Below are positions 24,131 through 32,699 of a DNA stretch of 37,770 nucleotides, in pieces. Location: the IMG/VR virus record IMGVR_UViG_3300049595_000007, positions 1-37,770 of that record. The stretch is one strand, 5' to 3'. Position numbers and translations under genes: made by a program. The stretch is from a virus. Under the pieces are notes generated by a model that was given only the letters and a program-made list of their open reading frames with translations, was not told the DNA's origin and ran no database searches. Numbering within the stretch: the stretch's first letter is position 1; each line of letters opens with the position of its first letter.

Positions 24131-24736
24131 TTAATCCCTCAAATGTAAACCGGTTAGAGATTTTTCATCCCCAACGTAACCAACAGGAAACGTGTTAAAC
24201 GACAAACTGATCCGAGTGTCTTCGCCCTGCACGGTCTGAACCATGTGCGTCAGGCTAGACGGAAACAGAATCAACTCTTTTGCAACTGCTTCAAACCACC
24301 AAGACTCGGAGTTGTACAAGTTCCAGTTCTCGGTCGGCAGGCTGATCTGCTTGTAGCCATCCTTGTAGAAATAGATCTTGTCCGATTCTTTGTTGGCTTT
24401 GATGTACAGCACACCAGAGACAAAAGAGTTCGGATGAGCGTGTTTGTGATGCCACTGTCCGGGCTTGGTGTAGTTTAACCAAGACTGCGTGATCCGAAGG
24501 TTTACGTCCTTGCTCGGGGCATGGATCTCCTTCAGGTACGTTGCAACAGAAGCCTCACAAAAATCGCTCAAGCCCTTCAACTCAATGTTGTTGAAGACGT
24601 AGTTATCATCGCTCGTGGTGTTGCCTTCGTTGTTGTGCTGGGGTTGTTTCAGCACAAACTCCAACTCCCGCTCCGTGAACTCACGGTCGAGGTTGAACCG
24701 GGCAACCGGTGTTGGGAATATCCCGTGCAGAATCAT
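24131..24736 (-). CDS. 2-oxoglutarate/Fe(II)-dependent oxygenase
   Basis: The 201-residue protein fits the phage 2OG-Fe(II) oxygenase type common in cyanophages. GIFPTPVARFNL opens it; KPGQWHHKHAHPNSFVSGVL (91-110) contains the HxH iron-binding pair (H99, H101), distal H164 lies in SLTHMV, and R175 in TRISLSFN can bind the 2OG carboxylate. Length is normal for the group. It would hydroxylate an unknown substrate using oxygen and 2-oxoglutarate. It is embedded among fibre and adhesin genes and overlaps the preceding gene as ATGA, so a virion-protein substrate is conceivable; that is inference. Confidence 0.85.
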   Translation of the reverse strand: MILHGIFPTPVARFNLDREFTERELEFVLKQPQHNNEGNTTSDDNYVFNNIELKGLSDFCEASVATYLKEIHAPSKDVNLRITQSWLNYTKPGQWHHKHAHPNSFVSGVLYIKANKESDKIYFYKDGYKQISLPTENWNLYNSESWWFEAVAKELILFPSSLTHMVQTVQGEDTRISLSFNTFPVGYVGDEKSLTGLHLRD

Positions 24737-24981
24737 GCAGCCGCCTGTTCGATTTGTTTGGCGTACTCGTCAAAAGCCTTCTGCTGCTCCGGCAACAGGA
24801 TCGTGGGAACTGCATCTTCCAGTTCTTTGATCTTTTCAATCGTGAACATGATCTCTTCCCACGAGGGTTTCGGACGCGGATCTTCCCATCGCGTGATCTC
24901 ACAATTGCTGATTTCCCACTTCGCACCCGGACGAAGCAAGTGCATCGCAGTGTCAATACCCATGATTTGATACGCTTTCAT
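24733..24981 (-). CDS. Small conserved phage protein, possible fibre assembly factor
   Basis: The 82-residue protein contains MHLLRPGAKWEISNCEITRW and DPRPKPSWEEI, followed by a Glu/Lys-rich helix. The RPKPSWEEI pattern resembles the C-terminal parts of small tail-fibre assembly (chaperone) proteins encoded next to adhesins, and it follows the 1061-residue adhesin through a TAATG overlap. The assembly role is inferred only from position and this pattern. Confidence 0.65.
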   Translation of the reverse strand: MKAYQIMGIDTAMHLLRPGAKWEISNCEITRWEDPRPKPSWEEIMFTIEKIKELEDAVPTILLPEQQKAFDEYAKQIEQAAA

Positions 24982-27900
24982 TAGAAATTCACCTTGAGAA
25001 TTACGATACCTGAACCACCTGCGCCGCCGGTTCCGCCAGCACTCGGCACATTTCCGCCCGCACCGCCACCACCGCCTCCGGTGTTGGCCGTTCCATTGGT
25101 TCCATTTCCACTTGGCGCGGTTCCGGCATTTCCACCACCACCAGAACCGCCAGTTCCGGGCGTTCCGGCGTTAAATGTTGATCCACCACCGCCACCAGCA
25201 TAGGTAACGCTGCTGCCGGAAATAGATGATGCAGACCCATTACCGCCGTTTCCACCGGTTGACCCGCTGCCGTTGCCTCCGGTCGCTGATGCTCCGCCGC
25301 CACCACCAGCAGGATAAGGCGAAGCGGTTGCGCCGCCATTTGATCCGCCGTTTGACCCTTGTGACGGACTTACAGATGGGGTGTTTCCAGAACCTCCGGG
25401 GCTTGTGCCACCAGACCATCCACCACCACCGCCACCGGAGCCACCGTTTCCTGCATCTCCGCCAGCAGGCGAAGTGACGTCGCCAATACGACTTCCTCGG
25501 CCGCCACCCGTTGATGTAATAGTGCTAAATACGGAATCGTTGCCAGATGCCGCTTGCGTTACAGGAGCAGCAAGGCCACCTTGCCCTCCATTGCCGCCTG
25601 CGCCGACTGTTATTGTGTAATCGGTTCCAGCAGTAATACTTAACGCGGTGCCCGTGCGGAAACCTCCCGCACCACCGCCACCCGCAGCGCCTCCACCACC
25701 CCCCGCAACAACGAGGTAGTCAACGCTCACCGCACCAGCCGGAGCCGTCCACGATTGCGTCGAAGTGAAGGTGTAAAGCAGGTAGTTCCCAAAGTTCAAC
25801 TTCAGGATGACTACGCCGGAGCCGCCTGCTGCTGCATTAGTGTTGATTGTGCCGCCGCCGCCACCGCCGCCAGTATTGGCAGTTCCGGCAACACCAGCAG
25901 TGCTAGAAATTACTCCTCCAGTACCGCCACCGCCTGATCCTCCAGTGCCCCCTGTTGGGCCATTGGTAGCACCACCACCACCTCCGGCATAAGTAACGCT
26001 TCCACCAGAAATACTAGATGCGGTCCCGTTTCCGCCATTGCCTCCAGTGCCAGAACCAGCAGGGGCGCTACCAACAGCAGAGGCACCGCCACCTCCACCA
26101 CCGGGGAAATTAGGCGATCCAGCGCCGTTACCCCCATTACTTCCTTGAGAAGGAAATGTACTTGGAGTATTACCTGCGCCTCCATTTGCACTATTTCCGC
26201 CGCCTCCGCCGGAGCCACCGTCTGCACCGGCTACGGTTCCTTGACCGCCGCCGCCGCCTCCACCAGTAGAAGTGATGGTACTGAATACGGAATTACCGCC
26301 ATTACCTCCACGGGAATTTGGAGCCGGACCTGTTGCGGCAGTACCGCCGCCTCCAACAGTGATAGTGTAGGTAGAACCCGGTGTAACGGTTAAACCCGTT
26401 CCGGTACGCATACCTCCAGCGCCACCACCACCGCCGTTATCTTTTCCACCTCCACCACCACCCGCAACCACGAGGTAGTCCACGCTCGTCACGCCAGCAG
26501 GCATCACAAAGTTGGTGGTTGAGTTGAACGTCAGGATCGAAGCAGTACCCAGTGTGTACTTGATAAGGACGATGCCAGAGCCGCCTGCTCCGCCAGTGCC
26601 GTAACTTGGGGTAATTCTTGATCCACCGCCACCGCCGCCTCCGGTGTTTGCAGTTCCAGCGGTTCCCGTGCCGCTTGCATTCCCCGCTCCACCACCGCCT
26701 GTACCACCGCTTCCAACGGTGCCGCCGTAATTTGACGATCCACCGCCGCCGCCAGCGTAAGTTACGGACGAGCCAGAAATTGTTGATGCAGTACCGTTAC
26801 CGCCGCTTCCAGAAGCAGATGGAGTTCCGCTACCGCCAACGGCACTAGCCCCACCGCCGCCGCCAGCAGGATAAGGCGACGCGATGTTGCCACCGTTATT
26901 ACCGCCGTTATTCCCTTGGCTTGGCGATACAGACGGGGTGTTTCCATTCCCTGCTGTCGTTGTGATGCTGCTGGAGCCACCAGCGCCACCGCCTGAACCA
27001 CCATTTAGTCCAGACGTAACCGCGCCGTCTCCACCACCACCGCCGCCACCAGCAGAAGTAATAGTGCTGAAAACAGAATTGCTGCCGGTTGTTCCTTGAT
27101 ATGGCGTGATGCCTCCACCACCGGGGCCGCCAGCGCCGCCTCCCCCAACCGTAATGGTGTAAGAAGTTCCGGCGGTTACGGAAAATCCGGTGCCGGTTCT
27201 AAATCCACCTGCTCCGCCCCCAGCAGCGGCAGTAGCGCCGCCACCGCCACCACCACCCGCAACAACGAGATATTCAACCTCGCTCACACCAGTCGGCGGA
27301 ACAAAGATTCCGGATGCAGTGAAGGACTGAACTACGGTCTGAACAGGTACTGCGTAGCGAAGAATGACGATGCCGGAGCCGCCCGCGCCGCCTGCATTGC
27401 CGCCGCCGCCACCACCGCCTGCGCCACCGCCAGTATTTGCAGTTCCAGAAGCACCTATATTTCCATTTGTGCCGCCGTTACCGCCACCGCCAGAACCACC
27501 TGTTCCTCCAGTAACGTACCCACCGCCACCGCCACCGCCCGCGTAAGTTACGGAGCCGCCAGAAATTGATGATGCTGTGCCAGCACCACCATTGCCACCA
27601 ACTTGGCTAACAGGAGCGTTGCCAGAACCGTTACCACCAACGGCATTAGCCCCACCACCGCCTCCGCCGCCATTATTTCCTGAAACAGTTCCGTTTCCGC
27701 CATTGTTACCTTGCGATGGTGATGTGCTAGGAGTATTGCCTGATCCCCCAGTGGTATTTCCTATTCCCCATCCACCTCCACCACCAGAGCCACCATTGCC
27801 GCCATTAGAAGGAGCGCCGCCACCAGACCCGCCGCCATCTGCGGTAATTGTAGAAAATACAGAGTTTGATCCTTGAGCGCCTGATGCGTAAGTTGGTGCG

Positions 27901-28166
27901 CCTGTACTGCCAGCAGCGCCACCGCCGCCAACCGTAATGGTGTAAGACGTACCGGCACTTACGCTAAACCCAGTACCAGTTCGGAACCCACCGGCACCGC
28001 CGCCGCCGCCGTTATTTCCACCACCGCCACCACCAGCAACAACAAGGTATTCAACTTCACTCACGCCAGTAGGAGCCACCCACGAGCCTGAAGTCGTGAA
28101 GGTTTTGACTTCAACATATCTAGTGCCGACGACACGCGCCAGCAAAAGCATCATGATGCCGGACAT
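24981..28166 (-). CDS. Glycine-rich adhesin with four tandem units
   Basis: The 1061-residue product is extremely Gly-rich. After a short leader (MSGIMMLLLARVVGTRYVEV) four units of about 260 residues follow. Each starts with a beta segment ending in VEYLVVAGGGGGG or VDYLVVAGGGGGG, continues through GGFRTGT, YTITVG, SVFSTIT, NTPSxxPSQGxNGG, ASAVG, TASSISG and VTYAGGGGG, and ends in GSGIVILK or a variant. Polyglycine sheets of this kind form the tips of phage adhesins (for example the S16 gp38 fold), so receptor binding is likely. The family is recognised; fold and receptor are inferred. The start overlaps the previous stop as TAATG. Confidence 0.82.
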   Translation of the reverse strand: MSGIMMLLLARVVGTRYVEVKTFTTSGSWVAPTGVSEVEYLVVAGGGGGGNNGGGGGAGGFRTGTGFSVSAGTSYTITVGGGGAAGSTGAPTYASGAQGSNSVFSTITADGGGSGGGAPSNGGNGGSGGGGGWGIGNTTGGSGNTPSTSPSQGNNGGNGTVSGNNGGGGGGGANAVGGNGSGNAPVSQVGGNGGAGTASSISGGSVTYAGGGGGGGYVTGGTGGSGGGGNGGTNGNIGASGTANTGGGAGGGGGGGNAGGAGGSGIVILRYAVPVQTVVQSFTASGIFVPPTGVSEVEYLVVAGGGGGGGATAAAGGGAGGFRTGTGFSVTAGTSYTITVGGGGAGGPGGGGITPYQGTTGSNSVFSTITSAGGGGGGGDGAVTSGLNGGSGGGAGGSSSITTTAGNGNTPSVSPSQGNNGGNNGGNIASPYPAGGGGGASAVGGSGTPSASGSGGNGTASTISGSSVTYAGGGGGSSNYGGTVGSGGTGGGGAGNASGTGTAGTANTGGGGGGGSRITPSYGTGGAGGSGIVLIKYTLGTASILTFNSTTNFVMPAGVTSVDYLVVAGGGGGGKDNGGGGGAGGMRTGTGLTVTPGSTYTITVGGGGTAATGPAPNSRGGNGGNSVFSTITSTGGGGGGGQGTVAGADGGSGGGGGNSANGGAGNTPSTFPSQGSNGGNGAGSPNFPGGGGGGASAVGSAPAGSGTGGNGGNGTASSISGGSVTYAGGGGGATNGPTGGTGGSGGGGTGGVISSTAGVAGTANTGGGGGGGTINTNAAAGGSGVVILKLNFGNYLLYTFTSTQSWTAPAGAVSVDYLVVAGGGGGAAGGGGAGGFRTGTALSITAGTDYTITVGAGGNGGQGGLAAPVTQAASGNDSVFSTITSTGGGRGSRIGDVTSPAGGDAGNGGSGGGGGGWSGGTSPGGSGNTPSVSPSQGSNGGSNGGATASPYPAGGGGGASATGGNGSGSTGGNGGNGSASSISGSSVTYAGGGGGSTFNAGTPGTGGSGGGGNAGTAPSGNGTNGTANTGGGGGGAGGNVPSAGGTGGAGGSGIVILKVNF
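24985..28110 (-). repeat. Four-unit glycine-rich repeat array
   Basis: Approximate unit limits are 24985-25795, 25800-26560, 26565-27350 and 27355-28110. Unit starts share GCAAC(A/C)ACGAGGTA-type plus-strand strings coding for YLVVAG. The units are diverged in the glycine loops but keep the same order of short non-glycine motifs. Two further units occur in the adjacent gene at 28648-30180. Confidence 0.75.
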
Positions 28167-28627
28167 TAGGTGACGTTCCCCGTAACAACCACGGCTGAAG
28201 CAGACAAGAATAGCAGTGTCGCCAGACCCCGAGTTGCCAGAGTCATCGTGGCTTTATCGGAATCGGTTCCCGCAATGTAAGCCGTCGTGATGCTCATGGT
28301 CAGTGTGACGTTGCCAGATGTGTTGTTGTAGATAGAGACAGCGTTGCCTGCACTAAACACATCATTGACGACCGTGATACTGCCGCTGGTTCCAACCGTA
28401 ACGAACTCACCGATATCAGAGATGGTGAGGGTATATGCAGAAGTTTTGGCTGCACCGGCTGATGGAATGTTGCGAAGGTTGCCAACCGAGTCAGATAAGT
28501 TAGAGATGACAACAGACTGACCCGACCCGATTGAAATGGCCGTTGCACCGCCTGTCTGAATGTTTAACTCAGACGTTGAATCTGCGGTCGATACGATCCC
28601 GTTTTGGGCATTGATTACGTTAGCCAT
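28166..28627 (-). CDS. Fibre-associated beta-rich protein
   Basis: This 153-residue protein is Ser/Thr/Val/Gly-rich with a predicted all-beta pattern: STADSTSELNIQTGGATAIS near the start, YTLTISDIGEFVTVG, AVSIYNNTSGNVTLTMS, and a hydrophobic end (ATLLFLSASAVVVTGNVT). Proteins of this shape occur between fibre genes and often act as connector or receptor-binding domains. It lies between the two glycine-rich adhesins. The start has GAGGT six bases upstream. No specific family name can be supported. Confidence 0.68.
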   Translation of the reverse strand: MANVINAQNGIVSTADSTSELNIQTGGATAISIGSGQSVVISNLSDSVGNLRNIPSAGAAKTSAYTLTISDIGEFVTVGTSGSITVVNDVFSAGNAVSIYNNTSGNVTLTMSITTAYIAGTDSDKATMTLATRGLATLLFLSASAVVVTGNVT

Positions 28628-28644
28628 TTCAAAACCTCAAACCT

Positions 28645-30306
28645 TTAATAGTTTACTTTTAGGATCACGATACCGGAACCGCCAGCGCCAGCAGCAGCCG
28701 CACCATTAGCGCCACCACCTCCACCTCCGGTATTTGCTGTGCCAGCCGTTCCAGTAGTTGTACCAGAGCCATAACCACCGGCACCGCCACCGCCATCACC
28801 ACCGGGCAAATTGCTGCCGGGAGCGTTAGACGAACCAGCACCGCCACCAGCGTAAAACACACTGCCACCAGAAATAGATGACGCAGTACCGTCACCACCG
28901 TAACCGTTTCCGTCTGTGTTTCCGGCCTCCGAAGCGCCACCGCCGCCACCAGCAGCAAAGGGGCCTACACTTTGACCTAAACCGCCGTTATTGCCTTGAG
29001 ATGGAGAAGTTGACGGGGTGTTACCATTAGCACCCGGTTGCGTCGATGCGCCGCCACCACCAGAGCCACCGGTTCCAGCACCAACGGTATTACTCTGACC
29101 GCCTTTGCCCCCGCCGGTTGAAGTGATGGTGCTAAATACAGAGTCTGATCCGTTAGCGTTTGCTGCACCACCTGACCCTACTGTAATAGTGTATTCAGTT
29201 CCGGCTGTAATACTTAATGCTGTTCCAGTACGGAACCCGCCAGCGCCCGCACCACCACCGTTGTACGAAGCGTTGCCGCCACCACCCCCGCCACCGCCAG
29301 CAACAACGAGGTAATCAACGCTGACAGCACCGGTTGGGGCTACCCATTTGGCAGTAGATTTAAAAATAAATACTGATGTTGTTAGCGCATTATATTTAAG
29401 AACAACAATACCGGAGCCGCCTGCGCCGCCAAAACCAAAATTTGAACCGCCTCCGCCCCCGCCACCGCCAGTATTAGTAGTACCTGCAACACCAGCGCCA
29501 CCGGGAACACTTGCTGATCCTTGACCACCATTACCGCCCCCACCTGCCCCGCCAGTTCCTATAGTTTTGGGTGACTGATCTGCACCGCCACCGCCGCCAC
29601 CTGCATAGGTTACTGATGAGCCAGAAATACTAGAGGCCGTGCCTGCGCCACCATTGCCGCCACCGCCAGAAAGAGCAGTCGCTCCGACAGCACTTGCTCC
29701 ACCACCACCTCCACCATTGAATGGATTGGCAGGAGTTAATCCAGCGCCGCCGTTATTTCCTTGAGACGGAGAAGTACTTGGAGTGTTTCCACTTCCGCCT
29801 AATGCGCCAACTTGCCCACCGCCGCCTGAACCGCCTGAGCCGCCAGCGGCTAATGATGGGCCGGGTCCGCCACCACCTAGTCCGCCGCCAGTAGATGTAA
29901 TGGTGCTAAATATCGAATCATTCCCTTTTCCACCAGAATTTGATCCCGGATTTCCTCCTTGCCCAGCGGTGCCGCCTCCACCTACCGTGATTGTGTAGTC
30001 AGTTCCGGCGGTTACAGATAAACCTGTGCCAGTACGGAACCCACCTGCACCGCCACCGCCAGCAGCATTACCTCCACCGCCACCTCCACCCGCGACCACA
30101 AGGTATTCAACCTCACTTACACCACTCGGAGCCGTCCAAGTACCGGAAGCAAGGAAGGTTTGAATAATAGGCGCTGGCTGACCGGGCCAAGTATTAGCGG
30201 CACGATAGGGAAGAACTTGGCTCATTAACCAAACTCCCTTCGCAGAAGTAGAATTAACTGTAGGCGCAGCCGCTCGTATGACTCCGCCTGTATATCGCAG
30301 GGTCAT
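28645..30306 (-). CDS. Glycine-rich adhesin with two units
   Basis: The 553-residue protein has a short N-terminal anchor (MTLRYTGGVIRAAAPTVNST, then AKGVWLMSQVL) and two glycine-rich units of about 250 residues with the same motif order as the 1061-residue neighbour (YLVVAGGGGGG, GFRTGT, YTITVG, SVFSTIT, NTPSTSPSQGNNGG, YAGGG, GSGIVILK). I chose the ATG at 30306, which overlaps the previous stop as TAATG and has GGGAAGAG upstream; an in-frame start at 30324 would add six residues. The N-terminal anchor is absent from the larger adhesin, so the two may attach differently. Confidence 0.8.
   Translation of the reverse strand: MTLRYTGGVIRAAAPTVNSTSAKGVWLMSQVLPYRAANTWPGQPAPIIQTFLASGTWTAPSGVSEVEYLVVAGGGGGGGNAAGGGGAGGFRTGTGLSVTAGTDYTITVGGGGTAGQGGNPGSNSGGKGNDSIFSTITSTGGGLGGGGPGPSLAAGGSGGSGGGGQVGALGGSGNTPSTSPSQGNNGGAGLTPANPFNGGGGGGASAVGATALSGGGGNGGAGTASSISGSSVTYAGGGGGGADQSPKTIGTGGAGGGGNGGQGSASVPGGAGVAGTTNTGGGGGGGGSNFGFGGAGGSGIVVLKYNALTTSVFIFKSTAKWVAPTGAVSVDYLVVAGGGGGGGGNASYNGGGAGAGGFRTGTALSITAGTEYTITVGSGGAANANGSDSVFSTITSTGGGKGGQSNTVGAGTGGSGGGGASTQPGANGNTPSTSPSQGNNGGLGQSVGPFAAGGGGGASEAGNTDGNGYGGDGTASSISGGSVFYAGGGAGSSNAPGSNLPGGDGGGGAGGYGSGTTTGTAGTANTGGGGGGANGAAAAGAGGSGIVILKVNY
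28648..30180 (-). repeat. Two-unit glycine-rich repeat array
   Basis: Units lie at about 28648-29380 and 29385-30180, and are homologous in motif order to the four units at 24985-28110. Together the six units make up some 4.7 kb of related, GC-rich sequence that could recombine. Confidence 0.7.
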
Positions 30307-30680
30307 TAGTTGATCTCTTCCCAAGAAGCGATGACAACAAGATCGCTGGCCGTCGCAGCCGTCGCACCAATAGATTGATCTTCCTTCAAGTAGATCGAAG
30401 TGTTCTTGTCGATTACTACCAACGTCGCATCAGCAGGAACCGACACTGTAGAAGCCAGCGCGTAAGCCGTGCCGCCTAGGTCATCCTGACTGTAGACATT
30501 GATCGAAATATCTGCCGCGCTTGTACCATCCACGTTCGCCACAATGATGCTATTGATCTTGAAGACCTTGCCGCTAGATGCAGCGTTGTTCACGATAGCC
30601 GTTGCGTTCGTGGTAGATAGTGATGTCAGTGAATTGTTCCCGTAGATTGCGGAAACGCTGACAATATTTGGATTCGCCAT
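30306..30680 (-). CDS. Small beta-rich virion protein
   Basis: The protein from the ATG at 30680 is 124 residues: MANPNIVSVSAIYGNNSLTS, then strands such as VFKINSIIVANVDGTSAADI and VVIDKNTSIYLKEDQSIG. I prefer this start to the in-frame ATG at 30725 because GGAGGT sits eight bases upstream and the alternative would overlap the preceding gene. The pattern (small, beta-rich, single IVANVDG strand) occurs repeatedly in phage fibre regions. Function is unknown. Confidence 0.7.
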   Translation of the reverse strand: MANPNIVSVSAIYGNNSLTSLSTTNATAIVNNAASSGKVFKINSIIVANVDGTSAADISINVYSQDDLGGTAYALASTVSVPADATLVVIDKNTSIYLKEDQSIGATAATASDLVVIASWEEIN

Positions 30681-30684
30681 CTCA

Positions 30685-31983
30685 TCAACCTCCGAACACA
30701 ATCGACATTGCGATTGCCTTTCCAACCGTTGCTATCGTACCGGCACCGCTGCCAGACGCTTGATTCAAAACTACCCAAGTCTGTCCTGCTGGAACCGTGA
30801 CGTTGTAACCCGACGCAATAGTGACAGGTCCAACACTCAAACCATTCTTGCCAGTGCTGATGGTGTAGTTTTCGTCAATCGTGATTTCTGATTCTAAAAT
30901 CGGGCCAGTAACGCTGGTTGCCGATATCGTGATTGAACCCGGCGCATTAGCAACGCTGATTCCGGTGCCAGACTTAAGAGTGTTTAAACTAAAACCTGAT
31001 CCATTGCCGGTCAGTAACTGACCGTCGGTAGGCGTTGACCCAGTTCCCGTACCACCATTTGCCACTGCAACCGGAGTCTGCAATGAGATTGTGGTGTTGG
31101 TGATATCAATCCCGGTTCCAGCCTGATACACCTGAGATTGACTAAACTCGGCAAAGGTAATATTGGTTGAGCCGAAGACAATAATTCCCGGCGTATTACA
31201 GACGTAAGCAGCGCCCTTCTGAGACGTACCGCCTGAAACGAAGAAATAACTACCTTCGTCAAGCGAGTTAGATCCACCTTCACCGTAAGTGTCAGCGTCA
31301 TCGGAACGGGTCATGACGTACTGGGTAGACCCATTGCCTACCGTCGTAACAACGTAGATGCCGTTACCAATTTGGTTCGTGCAGTCCTTGATCAAAACAC
31401 GCTGCGCGGCTTGAGCCACCGTGCTGTCAATGACCAAAGTTCCGTTGGCCGTAGCCGTCAGAGTTGCACTGACACCCGCCGTGCCGTTGTTGTAAGTATC
31501 CGTTCGTCCAGTACTGGCTGGAGTCGCCAAGACAACATTAGTGTGAACGTGGATCGCAGCGGCGGCTAAGTTATCTACATATTCTCTATTTGCCGCATCA
31601 GTAGCCGCTTCAGGTGCAGCGACGTTTGTAATCCTGCCAGATGAAGCACTGATCGTACCTGACTGCGTAAAGAAGACAGACTTGCCAGCAGGGTAAGTAA
31701 CAAAGACCTGTTTAACGCCTGCGGAGAAAGTGACCTTCGCTCCGCTTGCACTAGAGGCTAAGACCGTATCACGAGACAGCAAATCACTTACGGAGGTGTA
31801 GGTTCCAATACCCACTTCCCATTCCGAGCCACCTTCAAGGGCTATGGTGTAATAGGTTTGGTTTCCGTTACCAACGCCAGTTGAAAAGCCTTGATATCCG
31901 ACACTCGCACCGGCAAGCGAAATGGTTCCACTACCTGTGGTGGTAGTGGTTTCTAGGACGCGATCAGCAAGTACGAGGGCCAT
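30685..31983 (-). CDS. Tail fibre / distal tail protein
   Basis: The 432-residue product begins with MALVLADRVLETTTTTGSGT, an N-terminal fibre module seen in many podoviruses, with YYTIALEGGSEWEVGIGTY and LLSRDTVLASSASG. A middle domain (RVLIKDCTNQIGNGIYVVTT, then TRSDDADTYGEG) is beta-rich, and the C-terminal half contains VANGGTGTGSTPTDGQLLTG, a motif frequent in trimeric fibres. It probably forms part of the fibre shaft to which the adhesins attach, which is inference from order. The start has AGAGGG upstream, with GTTTAAAT overlapping the ATG. Confidence 0.78.
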   Translation of the reverse strand: MALVLADRVLETTTTTGSGTISLAGASVGYQGFSTGVGNGNQTYYTIALEGGSEWEVGIGTYTSVSDLLSRDTVLASSASGAKVTFSAGVKQVFVTYPAGKSVFFTQSGTISASSGRITNVAAPEAATDAANREYVDNLAAAAIHVHTNVVLATPASTGRTDTYNNGTAGVSATLTATANGTLVIDSTVAQAAQRVLIKDCTNQIGNGIYVVTTVGNGSTQYVMTRSDDADTYGEGGSNSLDEGSYFFVSGGTSQKGAAYVCNTPGIIVFGSTNITFAEFSQSQVYQAGTGIDITNTTISLQTPVAVANGGTGTGSTPTDGQLLTGNGSGFSLNTLKSGTGISVANAPGSITISATSVTGPILESEITIDENYTISTGKNGLSVGPVTIASGYNVTVPAGQTWVVLNQASGSGAGTIATVGKAIAMSIVFGG

Positions 31984-31995
31984 TTAAACACCCTC

Positions 31996-32451
31996 TTAGG
32001 CAATACGGAGGATCGCGGACGTAGAGTTGGGTGTCGGGAACTGGATCGTAAAGTTACCAGCGGTCGAAGTCTTATCCGAACCGAAGTCCAGAACTGCCAC
32101 CGCCTTGTTGCTCTGGGTCGCGTTGTAGATCAAAGCGCCACGAGCCGTCAGCGTTGCTGATGGGAACGTCAGATCGTCGAAGTCCAAGAACGCCGTCGTG
32201 CCAGTCGATGTCGGAACCTGCGAGATCGTCAGCGTCAAACCGCCAGCGGTGTAGTTCGTACCAGAGGACGAGACTTCATCCGAGGTGGTGTAAGCCGTGG
32301 TCGCAGCGCCGAGCGTAGCCGATGACGTATAGAGAGCCAGTTTAAATACGTCAGGAGCGGCAGAGGCGCGAATGACAGCAGAACCGAAAGCGTGAATACC
32401 GTCAAGGATTTCCACCTTGAACGAAGTCACCATTGCTTGAGATATAGCCAT
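31996..32451 (-). CDS. Conserved phage virion protein
   Basis: This 151-residue protein begins with AISQAMVTSFKVEILDGIHA and continues DVFKLALYTSSATLGAATTA, YTAGGLTLTISQ, FLDFDDLTFPSATLTARGAL and ALIYNATQSNKAVAVLDFGS. The same pattern occurs in many environmental phages beside the fibre genes. It is beta-rich with no catalytic motif. The start overlaps the preceding stop as TAATG. A tail or neck component is plausible but unproven. Confidence 0.72.
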   Translation of the reverse strand: MAISQAMVTSFKVEILDGIHAFGSAVIRASAAPDVFKLALYTSSATLGAATTAYTTSDEVSSSGTNYTAGGLTLTISQVPTSTGTTAFLDFDDLTFPSATLTARGALIYNATQSNKAVAVLDFGSDKTSTAGNFTIQFPTPNSTSAILRIA

Positions 32452-32699
32452 TAGAGGTCTCCAATTAAGTGTGCGATTTCCGCATAGCCTTTTTGATTCA
32501 GTTTCTTACAGATCGACTCACGTTCAGCCTTTTGAGCCTCGGTGAGATATTTCACTAGCCAATGCTGCAGTGCTTCCTTGGAGTCAACACTGAGGATGCG
32601 GTTAGCCGCACGTTCTGCAATCTCTTCCACGGTGTGTCCACGATGATCAGTCGTCTGAACAAACACCTGCCCTAATTCTGATGTGGCGGTAAAACTCAT
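32451..32699 (-). CDS. Small conserved phage protein
   Basis: The 82-residue protein has VFVQTTDHRGHTVEEIAERA followed by two helices ending in LNQKGYAEIAHLIGDL. The RGHTVEEIAE...A-NRI and GYAEIAHLI patterns recur in small proteins encoded beside podovirus adaptor genes. It is acidic-helical and has no known activity. Both ends overlap neighbours (ATGA upstream, TAATG downstream). Confidence 0.7.
   Translation of the reverse strand: MSFTATSELGQVFVQTTDHRGHTVEEIAERAANRILSVDSKEALQHWLVKYLTEAQKAERESICKKLNQKGYAEIAHLIGDL

Noticed and set aside
24994-30000. Many short Pro-rich plus-strand frames
   Set aside because: They are antisense readings of the glycine codons in the adhesin genes.
24981-30306. 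CRISPR array or simple tandem repeat in the glycine-rich region
   Set aside because: The repeats are long, diverged coding units in frame with glycine-rich proteins; no short identical repeats with unique spacers are present.
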